From the NCBI GenBank assembly GCA_002437245.1, contig DJOQ01000001.1, forward strand, positions 1 through 14,982: 14,982 bases of DNA, read 5' to 3'. Positions 6,329-12,721 of this stretch are shown one piece after another. The position numbers and the translations under genes were made by a program. A model generated the notes under the pieces. The model saw nothing but the letters and a program-made list of their open reading frames with translations, did no database searches and was not told the origin of the DNA. The first letter of the stretch is position 1. Each line of letters opens with the position of its first letter. The DNA is from Ruminococcaceae bacterium UBA6434. Lineage in GTDB: Bacteria; Bacillota; Clostridia; Oscillospirales; Acutalibacteraceae.

Positions 6329-7350
6329 CACGCTGCCGCCTCCTTTTTCTCTTTTTTCTCCTTGAGAGTTCCGAAAGGCTTGGGAGTTGTGAGACGCTCA
6401 ATATGCGGAACGAGAATGTTCATAAGAATTATCGAGAATGAAACGCCCTCGGGCAAATTTCCGAATATCCTTATGAGTGAGGTTACAATTCCGCATCCTA
6501 CGGCAAATATTATTTTTCCCTTTGTGCTTATAGGCGAGGTACTGTAATCGGTAGCCATAAATATTGCACCGAGCAAAAGACCGCCCGACAAAAGCTGATA
6601 TGCCGTAAAGGTAAGGCTTCCCTTGCCCGCTATCAGCATTATTACGGCAACCGTGCCGACAAAGCAGAGCGGAATTACGGGGGATATTACCTTACGTATT
6701 AAAAGATAGATAAATCCGAGAAGCAGCGCTACGGCGCACGTTTCGCCGAGGCAGCCCTCTCTTACGCCGAAGAACATATTTGTGAGCGTGGGAAGCCCTG
6801 CGGCATTTATTGCCGCGTCTATATCGCCTGCTTTATACACGCTTGTCATCTGTGAAAGAGGCGTTGCGGACGTAACAGCGTCCACAGAGATATTTCTCCA
6901 CGCAAACGGAGCCGGATAGTCCGACATCGCATTTGCAAACGACGTCATAAGCACTATTCTGCCGGCAAGCGCGGGATTTACGAAGTTTTGACCTATGCCG
7001 CCGAAGAACTGTTTTGCGACGATAATTGCAACTGCGTCGCCGACTATTACCATCCAAATCGGCATTGTGGACGGCAAATTGAACGCCAAAAGAATACCCG
7101 TTACCACGGCGCTTAAATCGCCTATGGTATTATCTCTTTTCATAACCTTGCGCGCTATGTATTCAAACAGAACGCACGAGAGAATGCTTACCGCCGTAAC
7201 GAGGAGCGAACGGAAACCGAACAGCACCACCGACATTATAAGCGCCGGCATAAGGGCTATAATTACGTCGAGCATTATGCTTCTTGTTGTATCGACTGAA
7301 CGCTTGTGAGGCGACGGAGATACGGTAAGCATTATATTTTCTTCACTCAT
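6328..7350 (-). CDS. rnfD: Rnf complex membrane subunit RnfD (covalent FMN protein)
   Basis: Polytopic membrane subunit homologous to NqrB, with about nine or ten helices in 340 residues, part of the ion-translocating module. The N-terminus LTVSPSPHKRS is the usual RnfD opening. QNFVNPALAGR (121-131) and ATDYSTSPIS (266-275) are family signatures. DAVTSATPL (157-165) is the flavinylation site; Thr163 should carry FMN. The site reads TSAT rather than the textbook SGAT, a variant I believe is common in Firmicute RnfD. The C-terminus ends in a Lys/Glu-rich tail. The ATG overlaps the rnfC stop by four bases (ATGA), and GGAGG lies 10 nt upstream. Confidence 0.96.
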   Translation of the reverse strand: MSEENIMLTVSPSPHKRSVDTTRSIMLDVIIALMPALIMSVVLFGFRSLLVTAVSILSCVLFEYIARKVMKRDNTIGDLSAVVTGILLAFNLPSTMPIWMVIVGDAVAIIVAKQFFGGIGQNFVNPALAGRIVLMTSFANAMSDYPAPFAWRNISVDAVTSATPLSQMTSVYKAGDIDAAINAAGLPTLTNMFFGVREGCLGETCAVALLLGFIYLLIRKVISPVIPLCFVGTVAVIMLIAGKGSLTFTAYQLLSGGLLLGAIFMATDYSTSPISTKGKIIFAVGCGIVTSLIRIFGNLPEGVSFSIILMNILVPHIERLTTPKPFGTLKEKKEKKEAAA

Positions 7351-8681
7351 TTTTTCTGCGCCTCCGATCTTACGATTGATTTTGCGTCACGCATAAACTG
7401 AACAAGCGGTTTGCCGGCAGGGCACGTATACGCGCACGAACCGCACTCCATACAAACCATTGCGCCTGCCTTTAAAAGGCTCTTTACGTCCTTTTGAACC
7501 GCATACTTGTGTATTACCGTCGGCTGAAGATACATGGGGCATACCTTTGCGCATCTGCCGCAGTGTATGCAAGCCGTTTCTTCTTTAATGCTTCTGTCCT
7601 TATCGGTAAACGCCAAAATTGCGTTATTGCATTTTAATATCGGGTGGTGCGTATCGACTATCGAGGTGCCCATCATGGGTCCGCCGGTAATTATTTTAAC
7701 CGGAGGCTCACGGAAGCCGCCGCACGCCTTGATTATATAATCTATCTCGGTGCCTATCGGAACGCGCACATTCTGCGGTGCGGTTATTGCGGAGCCGTCA
7801 ACCGTAAGCGAGCGCGAAACAAGCGGTTTGCCCGATTTTACATAACGTGAAATAAATGCCGCGGAGGTTACATTCATAACAACGCAGCCTACGTCCGAGG
7901 GGAGCTTTCCGGGGGGAACTCGTCTGCCCGTTGCGGAAAGTATCATCATTTTTTCTGCACCCTGCGGATATTTGGAACGAAGCGGCATAACCTTGATTAT
8001 GTCGTCGGGATCGTCTTTTTCGGCTATTCTTTCAAGAATTTTTATGGCGTCGGGCTTATTGTCCTCAACGGCTATTATAACTCTCTTGAAATTCAGCAAG
8101 TTCTTTAAAAGGTGTACTCCGCTCATTACGTCCCACGAATTGTCGAGACATTCGCGGTAGTCAACCGTTATATACGGTTCACATTCCGCCGCGTTTATTA
8201 TGAGTGTGTCAACGCTGCCGTCCTGCGGGAAATTGAGCTTTACGTGAGTCGGGAAGCCCGCTCCGCCGAGTCCTACCGCGCCGGAAGCTCTGACCGCCTT
8301 TATCAGGTCATCGTGATTTTCTACCTTAGGCGGAGTAAATTCCGCCTCTTCCATAAGCCCGTCGTTTTCGATAATTACAGCCTGAGATACAAGCCCTGTG
8401 GCGGTGCGTATTTCTTTTACAGCCGTAACCTTACCCGATACGGACGCGTGCACGGGTGCGCTCACGTACTTATCGGTATCACCTACCACCTGACCCACCA
8501 GAACTCTGTCGCCGACCTTGACGGTTGGCGTGCACGGTGCGCCAATGTGCTGGCTCATCGGAAGCGTGACCGTTTCCGGAGCCGGAATGCGTTTTGCCTG
8601 CATATCCTTGGTATGCTTCTCATGCGAGACATTTACGCCGCCTCTGACTTTTTTTACCGGTTTTATTATTTCAGAGTGCAT
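7347..8681 (-). CDS. rnfC: Rnf complex subunit RnfC (NADH/NAD+ site)
   Basis: Peripheral cytoplasmic subunit where NAD+ is reduced (or NADH oxidised). It binds FMN, NAD(H) and two [4Fe-4S] clusters. The 444 residues show a barrel-sandwich-like N-terminus (VKVGDRVLVGQVVG, about 54-67), then GLGGAGFPTHVK (137-148) and AECEPYITVDYR (165-176). The latter two match the nucleotide and flavin region shared with complex I NuoF/Nqo1. At the C-terminus are CIHCGRCAKVCP (371-382) and CMECGSCAYTCP (410-421). The length suits short clostridial RnfC, without the Ala/Lys-rich tail of gammaproteobacteria. GGGAGG precedes the ATG and overlaps the last codons of the previous gene, whose TGA directly abuts this ATG. 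Confidence 0.96.
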   Translation of the reverse strand: MHSEIIKPVKKVRGGVNVSHEKHTKDMQAKRIPAPETVTLPMSQHIGAPCTPTVKVGDRVLVGQVVGDTDKYVSAPVHASVSGKVTAVKEIRTATGLVSQAVIIENDGLMEEAEFTPPKVENHDDLIKAVRASGAVGLGGAGFPTHVKLNFPQDGSVDTLIINAAECEPYITVDYRECLDNSWDVMSGVHLLKNLLNFKRVIIAVEDNKPDAIKILERIAEKDDPDDIIKVMPLRSKYPQGAEKMMILSATGRRVPPGKLPSDVGCVVMNVTSAAFISRYVKSGKPLVSRSLTVDGSAITAPQNVRVPIGTEIDYIIKACGGFREPPVKIITGGPMMGTSIVDTHHPILKCNNAILAFTDKDRSIKEETACIHCGRCAKVCPMYLQPTVIHKYAVQKDVKSLLKAGAMVCMECGSCAYTCPAGKPLVQFMRDAKSIVRSEAQKK

Positions 8682-9212
8682 TCATCTTCCTCCCTTGACA
8701 TCTTTATCTATATTATGGAGCTTCGGCATAACCGCCTTCAGTATGCTGCCCGTGACGGCGCCCGTAACGAGAGCCGACAAAAGAAGCACGGGGGCATATC
8801 CTGCAACGGAAGTTCCAGAGACCATAACCGCGGCAACCGAAAACTGCCCCGCGTTATGAGCCAAAGCCGATAAAATACCTATTTCTATATATCCGACATT
8901 TTTTGAAAAACGGAATAACAAATACATTACGAGAGTGCTCAGCACTCCGCCGGCAAGCGACATAAAAAACGCCGTGGCACCGCGCGTAAGAAAAACAAAC
9001 AGCGATTTTAAAAGAGCCACCGAAAGTGCCGGTAAAAGCCCGAGTTCGGACGCGGCAAACATAACGGCTATATTTGAAAATCCCGCCTTTGCCCCTGGCG
9101 GCATAAACGCCGCCGTCGGTATCAGCCCCTCAAGAAAAGAGAGGGTTATTGCCACAGCCGCGGTTATACCCGTAAATGCTGCCTTATATGATTTTGTATT
9201 CGTTATCTTCAT
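8682..9212 (-). CDS. Gx transporter family / HepS component I-like membrane protein (EetB-like)
   Basis: Hydrophobic 176-residue protein with about five membrane helices, matching the family annotated 'heptaprenyl diphosphate synthase component I' or 'Gx transporter' (PF07456). Family features seen are MPPGAKAGFSNIAV (about 37-50) and the LAHNAGQF segment (about 116-123). Despite its database name it has no prenyltransferase aspartate motif, and its real activity is not established. As I recall, EetB in Gram-positive extracellular electron transfer loci belongs here. It sits between the NusG-II gene and rnfC, which suggests a role in membrane flavin or quinone redox. No Shine-Dalgarno is visible before its ATG; the junction TGATATG with the previous stop points to translational coupling. 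Confidence 0.85.
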   Translation of the reverse strand: MKITNTKSYKAAFTGITAAVAITLSFLEGLIPTAAFMPPGAKAGFSNIAVMFAASELGLLPALSVALLKSLFVFLTRGATAFFMSLAGGVLSTLVMYLLFRFSKNVGYIEIGILSALAHNAGQFSVAAVMVSGTSVAGYAPVLLLSALVTGAVTGSILKAVMPKLHNIDKDVKGGR

Positions 9213-9213
9213 A

Positions 9214-9588
9214 TCAGTATGTAATCACATCTATATTTTCGGAAGCGCCTTTTACGCTTACAACCGTTTTAAGCGGCACGCACACGGCACTTTCCCCCGA
9301 GCGGCTCAGCTTTCCAGTTCTCACACATATCTTATCTTTACACGGGGCGCTTTCAACCCATATTTCGCCGTTTTCGGCAGCTATTACCATACCGTTGTCG
9401 AGAGTGAACTCGCGCTTTTCCGTAACCTCGTCGAGAGGCAGCGACAAAACCGTTGCACCGTCCGACATGACAACGGCGGTGAGCGAGGTTTTTGCCCTCG
9501 TATATTTATACGCCGTCAGCGCCGCAATTACTATAACCGTAAAAATTATAAGCGCCGCGCCGTGCTTTCCCAAAAGCTTTCTTTCCAT
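9214..9588 (-). CDS. NusG domain II-containing membrane-anchored protein (EetA-like)
   Basis: Small protein of 124 residues with one N-terminal membrane helix (about 8-27) and an extracytoplasmic NusG-II-type beta domain (PF07009). The family mark is APCKDKICVRTGKLSRSGES followed by a third cysteine (Cys83, Cys88 and Cys103 in this numbering). These cysteines are usual in the family and may be redox active or form a disulfide. The exact job is unknown; homologues recur beside PF07456 genes, apbE and rnf clusters. I chose ATG at 9588, which follows the upstream stop as TGATATG, the same junction seen at the next gene. An in-frame TTG at 9597 would add three residues. Neither has a convincing ribosome binding site. 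Confidence 0.85.
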   Translation of the reverse strand: MERKLLGKHGAALIIFTVIVIAALTAYKYTRAKTSLTAVVMSDGATVLSLPLDEVTEKREFTLDNGMVIAAENGEIWVESAPCKDKICVRTGKLSRSGESAVCVPLKTVVSVKGASENIDVITY

Positions 9589-9589
9589 A

Positions 9590-10630
9590 TCAGACAAGAG
9601 AGTAATCGCTGTTTGTTATTTTTACATACGGCTTTATGCCGTCCGTCGCAAAAACGGTTTTATCCTTATAAACAAACACCGCGTCCGCATTGTACTTTTC
9701 AAGTATCGGCAGAGACTCTTCCTTTCCGAGAATAAAGCAGAGCGTTGACAGGGCGTCGCTCAAAAGCCCCGTGGGAGCCTTTACCGTAACGCTTGTAAGC
9801 TCCGTTTGCACCGGATAGCCGGTGGTCAAATCCAAAATGTGAAAATATGTTTTTCCGTCCTCGGCGGTAAACCTTTTTTCGTAATCGCCGGAGGTGGATA
9901 TGAAGGCATCGGTAAGCGACAGTACCGCAAAATAATCGTTTTCCGATTTGTACGGGTCGCGTATTCCGACAGACCACGTCTTGCTTTTTTGCGGCAAACC
10001 GTATGTTGCAACGCTGCCGCCGACGGAAATTACGGCGCCTGTTATTTTTCCGCCCTGCGAATTTATTTCGTTTATCCTGTTTATCGCTTCGTCAAGGGCT
10101 ATTCCCTTGCCGGCAGAGCCGAGATTGAGCTTTGCGCCGTCCAGGATATAAACCGTGTTGCCGTCGCCGAAAATCAGCTTGTCGTCACCGCATTTTTCCT
10201 TTGCGGATAAAATTTCATCTTCGCTCGGGAGACGAAAATCGTCCGTATCAAAGCCCCAAAGCTCCGTCAGCGCACCCGACAAAACGGCAGCCCTTTCGTG
10301 AGACGCCGAATACACCGAAGCAACGCTTTTAAGCTCGTCGTAAGTCTCTTTGCTCACCGTTTCTCCGCGCTCACCCGAGGCATTTACTCTGTATATATCG
10401 CTGCCCTCATAATTTTTTGAAATGCGCTCGTCCGTTTTTACCACTTCAGCCAAAAGGTTTGCGTTTTCCAAAGCCGAAGCGTCTTTTCCGTACAGCTTTA
10501 TACCGACAAGAGAGCCCATGGAAAATCCCGTCTGCTCCGCCGATTTTGTATTTGCCGAACACGAAGACAGCTCAAACAGCAAAACAAGGCAAAACACAGC
10601 GGCAATAAGTTTTTTTAACGACCTTGCCAA
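9590..10630 (-). CDS. apbE: FAD:protein FMN transferase, ApbE-type lipoprotein
   Basis: Enzyme that moves FMN from FAD onto a threonine of target proteins outside the cytoplasmic membrane, using Mg2+. The 346 residues start with a lipoprotein signal (Lys-rich start, hydrophobic stretch 8-20, lipobox LSSC with Cys24). ApbE motifs follow in order: LNLGSAGKGIALD (168-180), GGSVATYG (204-211), STSGDYEKRF (245-254), HILDLTTGYPV (264-274) and SDALST (291-296), whose Asp and Thr belong to the metal site. Start is TTG at 10630: AGGTG lies just upstream, an in-frame TGA blocks extension, and the next ATG would remove the signal peptide. As first gene after the operon promoter it is well placed to flavinylate RnfG and RnfD encoded downstream. 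The assignment is firm; the substrate assignment is inferred. Confidence 0.93.
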   Translation of the reverse strand: MARSLKKLIAAVFCLVLLFELSSCSANTKSAEQTGFSMGSLVGIKLYGKDASALENANLLAEVVKTDERISKNYEGSDIYRVNASGERGETVSKETYDELKSVASVYSASHERAAVLSGALTELWGFDTDDFRLPSEDEILSAKEKCGDDKLIFGDGNTVYILDGAKLNLGSAGKGIALDEAINRINEINSQGGKITGAVISVGGSVATYGLPQKSKTWSVGIRDPYKSENDYFAVLSLTDAFISTSGDYEKRFTAEDGKTYFHILDLTTGYPVQTELTSVTVKAPTGLLSDALSTLCFILGKEESLPILEKYNADAVFVYKDKTVFATDGIKPYVKITNSDYSLV

Positions 10631-10645
10631 GCTTGTTTCACCTCA

Positions 10646-10655
10646 CAGATATCTG
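10646..10655. repeat. Palindrome CAGATATCTG in the operon leader
   Basis: A perfect 10-bp palindrome lies between the predicted transcript start (about 10669) and the weak ribosome binding site of the TTG-started apbE gene. It could be an operator or simply chance. It is too short and tight to fold into a stable hairpin. Confidence 0.35.
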
Positions 10656-10675
10656 ATGTGACGACACTACAATTA

Positions 10676-10704
10676 AATATACAATATTTCGCGGATTAGT
10701 TCAA
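10676..10704 (-). promoter_or_regulatory. Predicted promoter of the apbE-rnf operon
   Basis: On the - strand TTGAAC (10699-10704) and TATATT (10676-10681) match the -35 and -10 hexamers at four to five of six positions, with 17-nt spacing. The start would be near 10669, giving a leader of about 38 nt. It is the only good promoter seen between the exporter terminator and apbE, and no internal terminator is visible until 2112, so it may drive all ten genes. Confidence 0.65.
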
Positions 10705-10705
10705 G

Positions 10706-10731
10706 CAAAGTTTGAAAATTAACAAAGTTTG
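10706..10731. repeat. Two palindromic CAAAGTTTG boxes upstream of the rnf operon promoter
   Basis: CAAAGTTTG occurs at 10706-10714 and again at 10723-10731. Each is itself an odd palindrome (CAAA-N-TTTG), and their centres are 17 bp apart. The first box ends one base before the -35 hexamer, a position typical for an activator, or for a repressor touching the promoter edge. No known operator consensus was recognised. Confidence 0.5.
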
Positions 10732-10748
10732 CGTTGTAAAACTTTTCC

Positions 10749-10769
10749 TTTTGTCTTAAGCAGACAAAA
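10749..10769. repeat. Inverted repeat TTTTGTCT-N5-AGACAAAA
   Basis: An 8-bp perfect inverted repeat (10749-10756 and 10762-10769) with a 5-nt centre lies directly next to the exporter terminator and about 45 bp upstream of the rnf -35 hexamer. On the - strand it would form a second hairpin just after the terminator stem. It could be a regulator site or an auxiliary stop structure. Confidence 0.4.
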
Positions 10770-10810
10770 TTTTCGGGGAAACAAAGCACAAAGCAATGTT
10801 CCCCCGAAAA
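10770..10810 (-). terminator. Intrinsic terminator of the MarR-ABC operon
   Basis: Arms TTTTCGGGGAAAC (10770-10782) and GTTCCCCCGAAAA (10798-10810) pair over 13 positions with one non-Watson-Crick pair, around a 15-nt loop. The - strand continues into a short TTTT. It begins 16 nt past the end of the second ABC gene, separating that operon from the rnf operon. Confidence 0.7.
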
Positions 10811-10825
10811 AAATCACGGATATTT

Positions 10826-12721
10826 TTATGACAATTCAAACTGACCGGTATACAACTGGTAATATTTGCCGTGCTGTTTAATCAGGTCGTCATGACTTCC
10901 GCGCTCTATTATTTTACCGTGCTCAAGCACCATTATGGCGTCCGCATTGCGTACCGTGGATAACCTGTGAGCTATTACGAAGGTGGTTCTGCCCTTCATC
11001 AGCTTATCCATACCCTTTTCTATAAGGTGCTCGGTGCGGGTATCTATGGAACTTGTAGCCTCGTCGAGTACGAGTACGGGCGGATCCGCTACAGCCGCTC
11101 TCGCAATCGCAAGGAGCTGTCTTTGACCTTGGCTCAGGTTTGCACCGTCGCCTGTTATAACCGTATCGTAACCGTCGGGAAGTCTCGTTATAAACGAATC
11201 GGCGTTGGCGAGCTTTGCGGCGTTCACAACCTCTTCGTGAGTAGCGTCAAGCTTGCCGTAGCGTATATTGTCTTCAATTGTACCCGTAAACAGATGTGTG
11301 TCCTGAAGCACCATCGAGAGCGAGGAGCGAAGATCGCTCTTGCATATCTTTTGGATATTTATTCCGTCATAACGGATTTTGCCCTTTTGTATTTCGTAAA
11401 AACGGTTGAGCAAATTGGTTATTGTGGTTTTGCCTGCGCCCGTGGAGCCGACAAACGCAATTTTCTGACCCGGTTTCGCATAGAGCGAAATATCATCGAG
11501 AACCGTCTTTTTGCCGTCATAGCTGAAGTACACGTCCTCAAACACAACGTCGCCCTCTAGCTTCTGATAGGTTACGGTGTTGTCGCCGCTGTGCGGATGC
11601 TTCCATGCCCAAAGCCCCGTATGCTCTTTGCACTCGGTTAAATTTCCGTTCTCGTCATATTTTGCATTTACGAGCTTTACATAACCGTTATCCTCTTCCG
11701 GCTTACTGTCGATAACATCAAATATGCGCTCTGCACCTGCCAAAGCCGCAAGTATATTATTTACCTGCTGAGAGAGGTTTGCTATGGGCTGTGAAAACGA
11801 TCTTGAATACTGTAAAAACGAGCTTATTGTACCGATTGTGGTAAAGCCGCCTATGCAGAGAAGTCCGCCTGCCATGGCAATTACGGCATAATTGATATTT
11901 GAGAGGTTACCCATTATGGGCATCAAAACGCTCGCAAAGGTATTTGCGTTGGTTGAAGAATGTTTAAGTGCATTGTTAAGCACGGCAAATTCCTCTTTGA
12001 CGTTTTCCTCGTGATTAAAGACCTTTATGACCTTTTGACCCTCTATTGTCTCTTCGATGTAGCCGTTTGCCGCTCCGAGGTCCTTTTGCTGCTTCTTGAA
12101 GTACAGCGCGCTCTTGCCGCCTATAACCTTGATTACAATCAGCATGATTATAAGCATCAGGATTACAAGAAGCGTGAGCTGCCAGCTGAGGTACAGCATC
12201 ATGACAAAGGTTGCGATAACGCTGATAACCGAGGAAATCACCTGCACAAAACCGTTGCTCAGGAAATTTCGGACGGTATCGACGTCGTTTGTATAGCGGC
12301 TCATAAGGTCGCCGTGGGTATGAGTGTCAAAATAGCTTATCGGCAAATCCTGCATCTTATCGAATAGGTCGCGCCTTATCGTGTTTACCGTACCCTGCGA
12401 CACCTGTATCATAAGTCTTGCATACACGTAAGTGGCTGCCGAGCTGAATACGAACAGCAGTGCCATTTTCAGAAGCGTTTTTGCTATGGCGCCGATATCG
12501 GGCGCCATGGTTCCGTTTGTCATGGGAACAAGATAGTTATCTATAATTATTTTTATGAAATATGAGGACGCAATCATTCCGACAGAGCTTAAAAGAACAA
12601 AGATTACAACAAGAATCAGAAGCCCTTTTGACTTGCCGAGGTAAGAGCCGAGCTTTGAAACTGTCTTACCGAGATTTTTCGGCTTTTGGAAGCCGCCCTG
12701 TCCCCTTTGAGGTTTCGGCAT
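10826..12721 (-). CDS. ABC exporter half-transporter, canonical-ATP-site subunit
   Basis: Membrane-spanning half of a heterodimeric type IV (MsbA/BmrCD-like) exporter, 631 residues. A transmembrane domain of six helices (about 33-330) is fused to an ATPase domain. The ATPase shows Walker A GSTGAGKT (425-432), Q-loop Gln473, Walker B VLVLDE with catalytic Glu554, and H-loop His585. The signature is LSQGQ (529-533) instead of LSGGQ, typical of the partner that completes the degenerate site in such heterodimers. Between the two domains is an insert of about 45 residues (342-387) containing GLWAWKHPHSG, which I recall from clostridial homologues. The ATG overlaps the stop of the other half by one base (TGATG), so the subunits are coupled. 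The substrate cannot be read from the sequence; drugs or lipids are likely. Confidence 0.93.
   Translation of the reverse strand: MPKPQRGQGGFQKPKNLGKTVSKLGSYLGKSKGLLILVVIFVLLSSVGMIASSYFIKIIIDNYLVPMTNGTMAPDIGAIAKTLLKMALLFVFSSAATYVYARLMIQVSQGTVNTIRRDLFDKMQDLPISYFDTHTHGDLMSRYTNDVDTVRNFLSNGFVQVISSVISVIATFVMMLYLSWQLTLLVILMLIIMLIVIKVIGGKSALYFKKQQKDLGAANGYIEETIEGQKVIKVFNHEENVKEEFAVLNNALKHSSTNANTFASVLMPIMGNLSNINYAVIAMAGGLLCIGGFTTIGTISSFLQYSRSFSQPIANLSQQVNNILAALAGAERIFDVIDSKPEEDNGYVKLVNAKYDENGNLTECKEHTGLWAWKHPHSGDNTVTYQKLEGDVVFEDVYFSYDGKKTVLDDISLYAKPGQKIAFVGSTGAGKTTITNLLNRFYEIQKGKIRYDGINIQKICKSDLRSSLSMVLQDTHLFTGTIEDNIRYGKLDATHEEVVNAAKLANADSFITRLPDGYDTVITGDGANLSQGQRQLLAIARAAVADPPVLVLDEATSSIDTRTEHLIEKGMDKLMKGRTTFVIAHRLSTVRNADAIMVLEHGKIIERGSHDDLIKQHGKYYQLYTGQFELS

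Noticed and set aside
8112..9735. Two long + strand open frames (253 and 266 codons) opposite rnfC, the Gx gene, the NusG-II gene and the end of apbE
   Set aside because: They run antisense to genes with clear family motifs, match no known family, and their composition (rich in Arg, Tyr, His) is that of a reverse-strand shadow.
10706..10731. A Rex (NADH/NAD+ sensor) operator at the rnf promoter
   Set aside because: Only one TTGTTAA half site is present; the symmetric TTAACAA half is missing at the required distance.
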